Below are positions 43,856 to 51,988 of a stretch of DNA of 64,000 nucleotides, piece after piece. Source of the stretch: Pantoea deleyi. Its GTDB lineage: Bacteria > Pseudomonadota > Gammaproteobacteria > Enterobacterales > Enterobacteriaceae. The DNA is taken from NCBI RefSeq assembly GCF_022647325.1, contig NZ_CP071405.1, forward strand, positions 1,984,001 to 2,048,000. The letters are read 5' to 3'. Below the pieces are notes generated by a model, which worked only from the letters and a program-made list of their open reading frames with translations, did not search any database and had not been told where the DNA came from. Within the stretch, counting starts at the first letter, position 1, and every line of letters starts with the position of its first letter. A program made the translations under genes and the position numbers.

Positions 43856-44310
43856 GCTTGTCGTCCTGAAGAGGTTATCTTTCGCGTGATGTCGGCCCGC
43901 CGCGCCTGCCTGTCTGCCTCAGCGCTCCTGTCGCCTCAGCAGGCAATAACCCGCTGTGCTGCACCAGCAGAGAGTAATCACGTAGCGCGCTGCGCTGGCG
44001 TGGCCGCGCGGGTTGACTATATTCATCACGCCAGCGGTTAACTTATTGACTCAAATCATATAAATCAGTGTTAACATCTCACCGCCCCGCTTTTTCTGAC
44101 AGGATTGAGCGGTCGTTTACGTTGCTGACCCGTCTTAACCGCAGCGTGCCGGACTGAGGTAACAGTAGGTCATTTGTATGATGTAACTAAAACCCAGGAC
44201 GCCTCCGGCTCTCAGAAATTTCACATTTCCCGCCGATAAATACCCCTTTGCCATCAGAGACCTTACCCTTTCCTCACTGTCACCCAACGAGTCAATAAAA
44301 GGAAACATTG
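43856..44310. other. Divergent intergenic region with the right Ter site
   Basis: 455 bases between the DsbA-like gene and hiuH. It contains the Ter-like site 44171-44193 and, past it, 117 bases that should include the hiuH promoter. No gene seen. Confidence 0.5.
44171..44193 (+). other. Ter site (Tus binding), blocks rightward forks
   Basis: The same core GTATGATGTAACTA followed by AAA as at 36801, now on the plus strand, with 18 identical bases shared between both copies (TGTATGATGTAACTAAAA). The Ter position-6 G faces left, so a rightward fork that has passed dif would stop here. It lies 5.9 kb right of dif. The two sites face each other as a fork trap. Confidence 0.8.
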
Positions 44311-44733
44311 ATGAAAACGTCACATGCTCTGATTGCCACTTTACTGATGATCTCTGGCGCATCCGCTATCGCCGCGCAGCCTGCCGCCGCGAAAAATCCC
44401 CTGAGCGTCCACGTCCTGAACCTGCAGACCGGCCAGCCTACGGCGGGAATCGAGGTTGAGCTGGATCAAAAGCAGCAGGATAACTGGGTGAAGCTGGCTT
44501 CCGGCGTCACGGATAACAACGGTCGCATCAGCGCCCTCTTCCCGCAGGATAAAATGGCCAGCGCAGGCAGCTACCGCGTCGTGTTCAAAACCGGTGACTT
44601 CTACAAAAAGAGCAACCAGAAAACCTTCTTCCCGGAAATCCCGGTGGAGTTCAACATGGACGCCAACGGCGAGCACTACCACATTCCGTTACTGCTGAGC
44701 CCCTTCGGCTACTCGACTTATCGCGGTAACTGA
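44311..44733 (+). CDS. hiuH: 5-hydroxyisourate hydrolase, periplasmic
   Basis: Transthyretin-like hydrolase converting 5-hydroxyisourate to OHCU, the step after HpxO. 140 residues: a signal peptide of about 21-22 residues and a 115-residue domain with NPLSVHVLNLQTGQP (catalytic His near 34), the Arg of NNGRIS, and the C-terminal block GEHYHIPLLLSPFGYSTYRG. The family signature normally ends YRGS; here the last residue is Asn (YRGN). Start ATG 44311 follows AAAGGAAAC. The periplasmic location contrasts with cytoplasmic HpxO, as known for several enterobacteria. Confidence 0.92.
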   Translation: MKTSHALIATLLMISGASAIAAQPAAAKNPLSVHVLNLQTGQPTAGIEVELDQKQQDNWVKLASGVTDNNGRISALFPQDKMASAGSYRVVFKTGDFYKKSNQKTFFPEIPVEFNMDANGEHYHIPLLLSPFGYSTYRGN

Positions 44734-44951
44734 TCGCGTTTCATCCGGCACTCAGGTGCCGGATTCCCCTCTCCCGCGACCGTTGCCGTATAAAAGGCCA
44801 CCAGCCTGTCGATAAATCGCCGCAGCCGCTGAGTGACACGCCGGTTTTGCGCATAGATCTTGCGGATAAGGGCTGCGGGATTACCCCCTCTCTTGCCGTC
44901 ACTTCCCGACATCGCTACGCAGCGGACTGCGAGGATGCTGGCGAAGCGCAT
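44718..44951 (-). pseudogene. C-terminal remnant of a LysR-type regulator
   Basis: The open frame contains ALIRKIYAQNRRVTQRLRRFIDRLVAFY (44788-44873), which resembles the last helix of LysR-family regulators (pattern YPQNRxxSxRVRxFIDFL). Nothing recognisable of the DNA-binding or effector domain lies upstream, and the first 25 residues of the frame do not fit the family. It runs toward hiuH and in its intact form may have controlled the divergent OYE-type reductase gene. Decayed remnant. Confidence 0.55.
44743..44764 (+). terminator. Hairpin downstream of hiuH
   Basis: ATCCGGCAC-TCAG-GTGCCGGAT, a perfect 9-bp stem ten bases after the stop, with a short pyrimidine tail (TCCCCTCTCCC). Confidence 0.6.
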
Positions 44952-45121
44952 TGAAGCCGGTATCGGTATCTTGCGGGCCGTGCAGACGCCGCCGCAATCC
45001 CACTGTCCTGACCGCAGGAATGTGCGCCGTCATAAAATGTCACGTTGCATTCCCCCCGACTCTGCCAATCCCCCGCTATAGTTATTGCCTGTCACGTCAG
45101 TCATAACACCATGGAGATAAC

Positions 45122-46222
45122 ATGAGCCAACTTTTTTCCACTGTCTCGCTGGGCGAACTTACGCTGGATAACCGCATCGTTATTGCGCCGATGTGCCAGT
45201 ACTCCGCTGAAGCGGGCAATGCGACCGCCTGGCACCGGATCCATCTTGGCCAGCTCTCCTTTTCCGGCGCAGGCCTGATGATTATCGAAGCCACGGCCGT
45301 CGAGGACATTGGCCGCATCTCTCCCGGCGATCTCGGTCTGTGGAATGATGACAACGAGGCCGCGCTGAAGACGGTGCTCGACGATGTGCGTCGCTACTCC
45401 TCGATTCCGATCGGTATTCAGCTGGGTCATGCGGGACGCAAGGCGTCCTGTGCGGTGCCGTGGGAAGGCGGCAAACAGATCGCGCCCGAGGCGGGCGGCT
45501 GGCAGACCATCGCCCCATCCGATCTGAGCTACAGCGCGGATGAGGTCAAACCGCTGGCCATGAGCCGTGACGATCTGGCGCGAGTCACGCAGGCCTTTGT
45601 CGACAGCGCCCTGCGCGCCGTGCGTCTGGGTTTCCAGCTTATCGAGGTTCACGCCGCACACGGCTATCTGCTGCATCAGTTCCTGTCGCCGCTGTCCAAT
45701 CAGCGCAGTGATGAATATGGCGGTTCGCTGGAGAACCGTATGCGCTTCCCGCTGGAAGTCTTTAAAGCCGTCCGTGACGCCGTTCCCGCTTCGGTGCCGG
45801 TGGGCGTGCGCATCTCTGCCACGGACTGGGTGGAAGGCGGCTGGGAGATTAAGCAGTCCATCGCCTTCTCGCGTGAGCTGGAAACGCTGCAGTGTGCCTA
45901 TATCCATGTCTCCAGTGGCGGCCTGTCGGAAGATCAGAAAATTGATGTCGGCCCGAATTATCAGGTGCCGTTTGCCCGGGATATCCGTGAGCAGGTGTCG
46001 GTTCCGGTGATCGCGGTTGGTCTGATCACTGAGCCACAGCAGGCAGAGGATGTGCTGCAGCAGGGTGAAGCGGACCTGGTCGCCCTGGCGCGTGGCATCC
46101 TCTACGATCCGCGCTGGCCGTGGCACGCCGCCGCCGCGCTGGATGGCAAAGTTCAGGTGCCGCCGCAGTATCTGCGCTCTGAACCGCACGATGTGAAAGG
46201 CATCCTGACGCAGGATCAGTAA
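45122..46222 (+). CDS. NADH:flavin oxidoreductase, Old Yellow Enzyme family (YqjM/NamA-like)
   Basis: 366-residue FMN enzyme that reduces activated C=C bonds. It belongs to the YqjM-like class, shown by the Cys in APMCQYSA (residue 25), the HRIHLGQLSFSGAGL block, the GHAGRKAS loop, HAAHGYLLHQFLSPLSNQRSDEYGGSLENRMRFP near residue 178 with the substrate His pair, and VGLITEPQQAEDVL near the FMN phosphate. Start ATG follows GGAGATAAC. It is a single-gene unit ended by a strong hairpin. The natural substrate is unknown. Confidence 0.9.
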   Translation: MSQLFSTVSLGELTLDNRIVIAPMCQYSAEAGNATAWHRIHLGQLSFSGAGLMIIEATAVEDIGRISPGDLGLWNDDNEAALKTVLDDVRRYSSIPIGIQLGHAGRKASCAVPWEGGKQIAPEAGGWQTIAPSDLSYSADEVKPLAMSRDDLARVTQAFVDSALRAVRLGFQLIEVHAAHGYLLHQFLSPLSNQRSDEYGGSLENRMRFPLEVFKAVRDAVPASVPVGVRISATDWVEGGWEIKQSIAFSRELETLQCAYIHVSSGGLSEDQKIDVGPNYQVPFARDIREQVSVPVIAVGLITEPQQAEDVLQQGEADLVALARGILYDPRWPWHAAAALDGKVQVPPQYLRSEPHDVKGILTQDQ

Positions 46223-46229
46223 GCCTCAA

Positions 46230-46260
46230 CGGGCGGACCGCCTGCACAGCGGTCTGCCCG
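46230..46260. terminator. Terminator hairpin after the OYE-type gene
   Basis: A 12-bp stem with one G-T pair (CGGGCGGACCGC / GCGGTCTGCCCG) and a 7-base loop. T-poor tail. Confidence 0.65.
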
Positions 46261-46268
46261 GATTAGCC

Positions 46269-46684
46269 TTATAAAAAACCTTTCAGACGCAGATGCTGCA
46301 GCAGCATGATGGTCTTCGCATCCACAATCTCCCCCTGATCGATCGCCCGTAACGCCTGATCGAAATCCAGCTCCAGCACGTCGATATCTTCACCCTCCTG
46401 CTCGATGCCGCTGCGCTGCCGCTCATCATATTCGGCGATAAAGAAGCAGAGCTTTTCCGTGACGGAGCCGGGGCTCATTAAGCCTCAAACACTTTCTCTA
46501 CCCGGGTAACACGAAAACCAGTCTCCTCTTCCGCCTCGGCCACGATGTGGGTCTCCGGTGAGGCGTTATCCAGCAGGCCCGCCGCCGCTTCAATCAGAAA
46601 ACCGTCACGGCCGTTCAGGAACACGGGAAAACGAAACTGGCGGGTATCCGGGTTGTAAAGCAGGATCACCGCGCCGTTACCCCG
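46269..46684 (-). pseudogene. nudK: NudK-type NUDIX hydrolase, decayed
   Basis: Remnant of GDP-mannose pyrophosphatase NudK. The part 46684-46478 encodes [20 protein letters not shown]...[12 protein letters not shown]...EAEEETGF (NUDIX box region), then a 1-base deletion near 46480-46486 stops it after KVFEA; the next frame continues MSPGSVTEKLCFFIAEY to KTIMLLQHLRLKGF. A few codons also seem missing between NPDTR and QFRFP. The first 50 or so residues of NudK are gone, replaced abruptly at 46684/46685 by DNA of a DeoR-type gene fragment. Not functional. Confidence 0.82.
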
Positions 46685-46855
46685 ATGGCAGGCCGCGCCG
46701 CAGAAACCATCGTGCTGGCGTCGGCCGAGAAGCTGAACGCCGCCTCCGCCTTTGCCATTGGCGATCTGTCGCTGGCGAGCACGCTGGTCACAGAGTGCGC
46801 GCCGGACGCGGCGCTGAGCCGGGCGCTGCATCAGCAGGGGGTGACGATCATCTGA
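46685..46855 (+). pseudogene. C-terminal fragment of a DeoR-family regulator
   Basis: 56 codons from ATG 46685: [36 protein letters not shown]...[10 protein letters not shown], the usual end of the sugar-sensing domain of DeoR/GlpR regulators (VLADSSKF-like strand and a terminal 'gV.vI' strand). The rest of the gene is absent; the left end coincides with the truncated nudK. It faces the racemase-like gene and overlaps its 3' end by eight bases. Confidence 0.65.
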
Positions 46856-47468
46856 GATCGTAACAGGCCTGCAGCGCCAGAAACGGCGCGGTAAGCGGCC
46901 GCTGCGCGGCAGGAAACGGCTGTGCGACCGGCGTCATTGAGCTTTGTGCCAGCGCTACCGCTACGGCACCCTGCTGATAAGCCTGCTCCGCCGCCGTGGC
47001 AAGCAGCGAGAAATAGCGGGTGATCTCCCCCGCTTTAAACGCGGCCCAGGCATTCTCCACCAGCACGACCTCAACCTGAGCGCCAGGCGGACAGAAGAGC
47101 GCCCGCGTCGCCGCCAGGGTGGATTCTGCGGCGCAGAGCGCTACCGTGGGGCCGGCATAACGTTGCAGCGCGCTGGCCAGCATCGCATCCGTTCGCATCA
47201 CGCGATCCTGCGGGCGGAAATCGTCGGCGACCGGGCCCAGCGTCGAGCAGGTAATGAGGATGGCATCGAACGACGGCAGCAGCGAGCCGATCAGCTGCGC
47301 AAGACGGTGGCGCAGCGGTGTCGTCATCCCGCCGCTGCGCTCCGCCTCCGCCAGCAGTTCAGGCATCACCAGATGGCTCAGCGGCGTTGCGCTCTGCGCC
47401 AGGGTCGTGGCGGCCGCATCAAATATCGCGATATTGCTGGCCGCCGTATGCAGGCAAAGAATGTTCAG
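46848..47468 (-). CDS. Asp/Glu racemase superfamily protein
   Basis: Cytoplasmic protein of the aspartate/glutamate racemase-like fold, with the first catalytic Cys in [15 protein letters not shown] and the second in [11 protein letters not shown]. The frame with ATG at 47369 gives only 173 residues and lacks the first strand. In-frame upstream sequence encodes [20 protein letters not shown], the expected N terminus; a CTG at 47468 sits six bases after GGAG and is the best start (206 residues). Substrate unknown. A 16-base gap from the VOC gene upstream suggests cotranscription. Confidence 0.75.
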   Translation of the reverse strand: MNILCLHTAASNIAIFDAAATTLAQSATPLSHLVMPELLAEAERSGGMTTPLRHRLAQLIGSLLPSFDAILITCSTLGPVADDFRPQDRVMRTDAMLASALQRYAGPTVALCAAESTLAATRALFCPPGAQVEVVLVENAWAAFKAGEITRYFSLLATAAEQAYQQGAVAVALAQSSMTPVAQPFPAAQRPLTAPFLALQACYDLR

Positions 47469-47484
47469 ATTGTGCTCCGGTTGA

Positions 47485-47886
47485 TCAGAGAGGTTGAGAG
47501 GGCCAGGCGGCGTGCTGTATCACGACACGATAACCGTCGCGGTCACTGAATGTCACGCCCTGTCGATCCCAGTACGGGTTAAACGCAGGCACCCGCCGGA
47601 AACCCGCCTCATCCATGCGGGCACACCGTTCGCGCCACTCCGCGTGACAGGGAAGATAGAGCACCAGCAGATCGTCTGCGGTGGGCGCAGGCAGAAGCGG
47701 GTGTTCCGGACAGTGGGTAAATTCCAGATGCCAGCCCAGCCCGTCCGCCCCCAGCATAACGCCGCTGAAACCCTGATGACCGGTAAAGCCGCCGATATTC
47801 TGCAGTCCCAGCCCGTGACACCAGACCCGGCTGCTCCGCGCCAGGTCCGTCACCGGTCGGGCAATACGCAGATGCTGAATCGTCAT
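47485..47886 (-). CDS. VOC family protein (glyoxalase/bleomycin-resistance fold)
   Basis: 133 residues with two beta-alpha-beta-beta-beta modules: the first LRIARPVTDLARSSRVWCHGLGLQNIGGFTGHQGFSGVMLG, the second DLLVLYLPCHAEWRERCARMDEAGFRRV...GVTFSDRDGYRVVIQ. Potential metal ligands are the first-module His and a C-terminal Asp/Glu region, not complete as in glyoxalase I. The pattern resembles B. subtilis YycE. Function unknown. First gene of a small unit with the racemase-like gene. Confidence 0.82.
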   Translation of the reverse strand: MTIQHLRIARPVTDLARSSRVWCHGLGLQNIGGFTGHQGFSGVMLGADGLGWHLEFTHCPEHPLLPAPTADDLLVLYLPCHAEWRERCARMDEAGFRRVPAFNPYWDRQGVTFSDRDGYRVVIQHAAWPSQPL

Positions 47887-48188
47887 AACGCGCCTCCGTG
47901 AAAAAAAGAACTCTTTATCACACGTCGTTCCCGGCGCCGTGTCACCGGGTGCGGTAGCCGCTGCCTGGTGCTTTTTTGCAAGCGGATGTGAATGTTATCT
48001 GTGGGGTTATCCGCGCCGTCCTCCCCCTGCAGAGGCGCTGACGCTGCGCCCGTCCTGCCCTGCCCGCCCATCGGTTTCAGCGGCTTACCGCTCGTCACGC
48101 TAAACGCATTCCTGCCGTGGTCATCTACACTTTCCGGTATTCAAATGGCGATGCCCCGTGCATGGCCCGGCTATAAAAGGAAGAAACG
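47887..48188. other. Divergent intergenic region, VOC gene / curA
   Basis: 302 bases that should contain both promoters. A CCCTGCCC octamer (48058-48065), i.e. GGGCAGGG on the minus strand, fits the polarity expected of FtsK-orienting sites right of dif. No gene seen. Confidence 0.45.
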
Positions 48189-49220
48189 ATGACTGAACAA
48201 GCAACCCAGAACCACGCCTGGCTTCTCGCTTCACGCCCTCAGGGTGAACCGACCAAAGAGAATTTCCGCCATGTGGCGCAGCCCGTGCCGGAAATCAAAG
48301 GGGGTGAAGTGCTGCTGAAGACCATTTACCTCTCTCTGGACCCCTATATGCGTGGCCGGATGGATGAGGGTAAATCCTATGCTGCGCCCGCCGAGCTGGA
48401 TCAGCCCATGGTCGGCGGTACCGTCTGTCAGGTCGCGGCCTCTAAGCACAGCGACTTCAAGACCGGCGACTGGGTGCTGTCACAGAGTGGCTGGCAGGAG
48501 TATGCCGTCTCCGATGGCAAAGAGATCGCAAAACTGGGCAACGATCTGCCGCATCCCTCCTGGGCGCTGGGCATTCTCGGGATGCCGGGCTTCACCGCCT
48601 ACATGGGCCTGATGGATATCGGCCAGCCCAAGGCCGGGGAAACCCTGGTGGTGGCCGCCGCAACCGGCCCGGTCGGTGCCACGGTTGGTCAGTTGGGTAA
48701 GCAGAAAGGCTGTCGCGTAGTCGGTGTGGCCGGCGGTGAAGAGAAATGCCGTTATGCGGTCGATACCCTGGGCTTTGATGCCTGCATCGATCACCACAGC
48801 GCCGATTTCGAAGAGCAGCTGAAAAATGCCTGCCCGGACGGAATTGATATCTATTTTGAAAACGTGGGCGGCAAAGTGTTTGACGCGGTGTTCCCGCTGC
48901 TGAATACCGCCGCGCGCGTGCCGGTCTGCGGGCTGGTCTCCGCGTACAGCCAGCGTGAGCTGCCGGAAGGCCCGGACAGAACCTCACTGATCATGGCGGG
49001 TATTCTGAAGCGCCGTATTCGTATGCAGGGCTTTATCATCTTCCAGGATTACGGTGACCGTTATCCGGAGTTCCTGAAGGCGATGACGCCGCTGGTGGAG
49101 AACAGGAAAATTCACTACCGCGAGCATATGATTGAAGGCTTAGAGAATGCGCCGCAGGCGTTTATCGATATGCTGAACGGTAAAAACTTCGGTAAGACCG
49201 TGGTGAACGTCGGCGCCTGA
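48189..49220 (+). CDS. curA: NADPH-dependent curcumin/alkenal reductase CurA
   Basis: 343-residue medium-chain dehydrogenase without zinc, as for E. coli CurA (YncB), which reduces curcumin and other conjugated enones with NADPH. The dinucleotide segment is AAATGPVGATVGQLGKQKGCRVVGVAGGEEKC near residue 160; the N-terminal YLSLDPYMRGRM and C-terminal FENVGGKVFDAVFPLL blocks are typical of the leukotriene B4 dehydrogenase group. Start ATG follows AAGGAAG. Monocistronic, ended by a hairpin shared with the facing kinase gene. Confidence 0.9.
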   Translation: MTEQATQNHAWLLASRPQGEPTKENFRHVAQPVPEIKGGEVLLKTIYLSLDPYMRGRMDEGKSYAAPAELDQPMVGGTVCQVAASKHSDFKTGDWVLSQSGWQEYAVSDGKEIAKLGNDLPHPSWALGILGMPGFTAYMGLMDIGQPKAGETLVVAAATGPVGATVGQLGKQKGCRVVGVAGGEEKCRYAVDTLGFDACIDHHSADFEEQLKNACPDGIDIYFENVGGKVFDAVFPLLNTAARVPVCGLVSAYSQRELPEGPDRTSLIMAGILKRRIRMQGFIIFQDYGDRYPEFLKAMTPLVENRKIHYREHMIEGLENAPQAFIDMLNGKNFGKTVVNVGA

Positions 49221-49228
49221 TCACAGAA

Positions 49229-49255
49229 GCGTGCCGCGTCGGTGACGTGGCACGC
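49229..49255. terminator. Hairpin between curA and the kinase gene
   Basis: GCGTGCC ... GGCACGC outer stem with an inner CGTC/GACG stem, centred between convergent stops. No T-tract. Confidence 0.5.
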
Positions 49256-49264
49256 CTGAGATCG

Positions 49265-50125
49265 TTACTGCGGCGGCCGGGAGACATGTTCGGCGGCCGC
49301 ACGATTCGCATCACTGACCGCCTCCGCCAGCGTCGCGCCACCGCTCAGGCGCTGACACAGCACCCCGACAAAACAGTCCCCTGCGCCGTGGGTACTCACC
49401 AGCGTCACCTTCTCTGCCGGCAACGTCCGGGTCTCTCCTGATTCACTGTACGCCACCCCATGTTCGCCAGCGGTCACTACCACGCGGGCAAACCGGCTGG
49501 CCAGCGCGTCGGCCGCTGCGCGCGCCGAGGGCAGATCCTGCACGCTTATCCCGCACATATCGCGCGCCTCGATAGCGTTCACCACCAGCAGGTCGATACA
49601 GGCTGCAAAGTCCGCCGACAAATCGCGGGCTGGGGCGGCATTCACGCAGACGCCAATCCCCCGCTGCCGTGCAGCACGGGCGGCGCTGAGATTGACCGCC
49701 TCCGGCACCTCGTTCTGCAGCACCAGCAGCGAAACGTCCTGCCAGAAGTCGGGCTGCGCAAAGGTCGTCAGCGGGATCTGCTGATTGGCATTGGAGACCA
49801 CCACCGCGCCGTAATCCCCTTCGGCGTCGGTAATGGCGACGCTCATCCCGGAGGGCGACGCGGGGATTACGCTGACCGCCGTGATCTCCACGCCCGCCTG
49901 CTGCAGATGATCCCGCAGGAACTGTCCCTGCGCGTCGTCACCCACGGCACCGGCGAAACGGACCGAAGCCCCCGCGTGCGCGGCAGCGACCGCCTGATTA
50001 CCGCCCTTGCCGCCAAACTTATAGCGACAGGCGCTGCCCATCACCGTTTCGCCTTTTTCAGGGCGATGAGGCGCATCCAGCATAATGTCGTAATGAAGAC
50101 TGCCGGTGACTGCAATTTTGCTCAT
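49265..50125 (-). CDS. Ribokinase-like PfkB family sugar kinase
   Basis: 286-residue cytoplasmic kinase. It shows the PfkB signature 1 (GGKGGNQAVAAAHAGASVRFAGAVG, residues 39-63), the N-terminal GSLHYDIMLDAPHRPEKGET substrate loop, and signature 2 THGAGDCFVGVL with the catalytic Asp near residue 250. It resembles ribokinase most, but the isomerase and RpiR-type regulator in the same operon suggest another pentose or ketose, so rbsK is not assigned. Last gene of a six-gene unit, two bases after the regulator stop. Confidence 0.88.
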   Translation of the reverse strand: MSKIAVTGSLHYDIMLDAPHRPEKGETVMGSACRYKFGGKGGNQAVAAAHAGASVRFAGAVGDDAQGQFLRDHLQQAGVEITAVSVIPASPSGMSVAITDAEGDYGAVVVSNANQQIPLTTFAQPDFWQDVSLLVLQNEVPEAVNLSAARAARQRGIGVCVNAAPARDLSADFAACIDLLVVNAIEARDMCGISVQDLPSARAAADALASRFARVVVTAGEHGVAYSESGETRTLPAEKVTLVSTHGAGDCFVGVLCQRLSGGATLAEAVSDANRAAAEHVSRPPQ

Positions 50126-50127
50126 AG

Positions 50128-50985
50128 TTAGAATTCCCGCAGATCCTGAACCGCATGCTGGGTTTTCATCAGGTTCTTCTCCGCCCGCTTCAGATCTTTC
50201 TTGGCGATAGCGACAAACAGCGCATCCAGAATATTGAGCTGGGCGATGCGTGACGCGGCGTTTTCACCCAGCAGATGCGATCCCTGAGAGGTTGAATTGA
50301 GGACCACATGGGCGTTCTGCGCGATCGGGGATTCGGCGTAGTTGGTGATGGCGATAACCTTCGCGCCATTCTTTCCCGCCAGCCTGACCGGATCGTTCAC
50401 CGCACGTGTGGCACCCGAATGACTGATGGCGATAACCACATCGTCGTCAGATAACACGGCGGCGGACATCAGCATGATATGGGCGTCGTCATAGACGGTC
50501 GTTTTGATGCCGATCTTCAGCATCTTGTGCGACAGATCCCGCGCCACGGCGGCGGAACCGCCCACGGCGTAGAGATCGATATGACGCGCTTTAAAGATGA
50601 TGTCTGCCGCACGATTGAATTCAGAGACGTCCAGAATCGATAGGGTCTCTTCGATCGCCTGGATAGAGGTTCTGAACACTTTGGTCAGCAGCTGCTCCGA
50701 CGAATCATCCGGCTCAATTTCCGCATGCAGGCCCGCCACTTCAGACTGGTTGTAGTAGATCAGACCACTTCTGAAATGCCTGAAGCCGGTGAAGTTAAGC
50801 TTTTTGGTTATCTTCACAATCATCGCTTCAGAGACATTATTCTCCTGCGCAATCTCCTTTAATGAAGACTGCTCGGTAATGTCGGTGCGGGCCATGATCG
50901 CCTCAGCGACCCGCCGTTCTAACGGCGTCAGCTGGGGCAAACGCATGCGAATCTGAGCGCCAATGGCTCGCGGATCTTGCTTCAT
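50128..50985 (-). CDS. RpiR family transcriptional regulator
   Basis: 285 residues: an N-terminal winged-helix of the RpiR type (LTPLERRVAEAIMARTDITEQSSLKEIAQENNVSEAMIVKITKKLNF, about 17-65) and a C-terminal SIS domain (YAVGGSAAVARDLSHKMLKIGIKT, AISHSGATRAV) that binds a sugar phosphate. It is encoded inside the sugar operon it presumably controls, with its start overlapping the permease stop by one base. The repeats at 55611-55650 are the likely operator. Effector probably the product of the downstream kinase. Confidence 0.9.
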   Translation of the reverse strand: MKQDPRAIGAQIRMRLPQLTPLERRVAEAIMARTDITEQSSLKEIAQENNVSEAMIVKITKKLNFTGFRHFRSGLIYYNQSEVAGLHAEIEPDDSSEQLLTKVFRTSIQAIEETLSILDVSEFNRAADIIFKARHIDLYAVGGSAAVARDLSHKMLKIGIKTTVYDDAHIMLMSAAVLSDDDVVIAISHSGATRAVNDPVRLAGKNGAKVIAITNYAESPIAQNAHVVLNSTSQGSHLLGENAASRIAQLNILDALFVAIAKKDLKRAEKNLMKTQHAVQDLREF

Positions 50986-51956
50986 TACTTGCCTCGGGTC
51001 GCCCGGTCAATCAACATCGCTATGATAATAATAAGGCCGGTAGCGAGCAATTGGTAAAAGGCCTGAATGTTCAGTAAGGTCAGACCGTTACGTAATACGC
51101 CCAGGATGACCACACCGATCAGCGTGCCGAAGATGCTGCCCTTGCCGCCCATCAGCGAGGCCCCACCGATGGCCGCCGCCGCGATAGCGTCCAGCTCCCA
51201 GAGGTTACCGATGGTCGGCTCCGCCGCGCCGAGACGACCGATCAGGATCAGCGAAGCGAGCGACGCCAGCAGGCCGGAGAGAACATAGACGGTGACCTTG
51301 GTGCGCTTCACCGGCACCCCGGCAACCCGCGCCGCCTCTTCGTTGCCGCCGATGGCCAGAATATACTCCCCCAGCGGGGTCTTGTTCATCACCGTCCAGA
51401 GCAGCAGCGCAATCACCGCCACAATCACAATCGGTGTCGGGATCCCCAGGAGGTCGCTGTTAATCAGGCTGCGAAACGTCAGCGGGATCCCGAAGATGGG
51501 ATTGCCGCCGGTGTAAATCAGCGCAATGGCCCGGAACAGCGAGAGGCCGCCCAGCGTCACGATAAACGGCTGCAGGCCGGCATAGGCAATCAGCGTGCCG
51601 CTGAAGAGTCCGCACAGCGCGCCGACCCCCAGCGTCGCGAGGATCGCCAGCGGCACCGGCACGCCCGACGCCATCAGCGTTGCGCCCAGCACCGCCGAGA
51701 GCGCCGCCGCCGGACCGACCGAGAGGTCAATCCCGCCTGAGATGATGACCATTGTCATCCCCAGCGCAATCAGGGCGTTAATGGAGGACTGCTGCAGGAT
51801 GTTCAGCAGATTGGGCACGGTAAAAAAGACCGGCGACAGAAACGAAAATGTCACCATGATAATAAACAGGCCAATCAGGGTGCCCGCATCGCGCAGATTA
51901 AACTTAAGCCGCAGTGCAGGTCGGGTGCCTGGCCCGGTGGAGGTCTGGGTCGTCAT
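50985..51956 (-). CDS. Sugar ABC transporter permease, RbsC type
   Basis: 323-residue inner-membrane permease with eight to ten helices. Family motifs: GMTMVIISGGIDLSVGP near residue 85 and IAAAAIGGASLMGGKGSIFGTLIGV near 255, both hallmarks of RbsC/AraH/XylH permeases. Start ATG 51956 was chosen because AAGGTG lies six bases upstream; an in-frame GTG at 51965 is the alternative. Works with the ATPase encoded 32 bases upstream, probably as a homodimer. Confidence 0.9.
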   Translation of the reverse strand: MTTQTSTGPGTRPALRLKFNLRDAGTLIGLFIIMVTFSFLSPVFFTVPNLLNILQQSSINALIALGMTMVIISGGIDLSVGPAAALSAVLGATLMASGVPVPLAILATLGVGALCGLFSGTLIAYAGLQPFIVTLGGLSLFRAIALIYTGGNPIFGIPLTFRSLINSDLLGIPTPIVIVAVIALLLWTVMNKTPLGEYILAIGGNEEAARVAGVPVKRTKVTVYVLSGLLASLASLILIGRLGAAEPTIGNLWELDAIAAAAIGGASLMGGKGSIFGTLIGVVILGVLRNGLTLLNIQAFYQLLATGLIIIIAMLIDRATRGK

Positions 51957-51988
51957 AATTATCACCTTAATAAGTGTCAGGACAGCGG

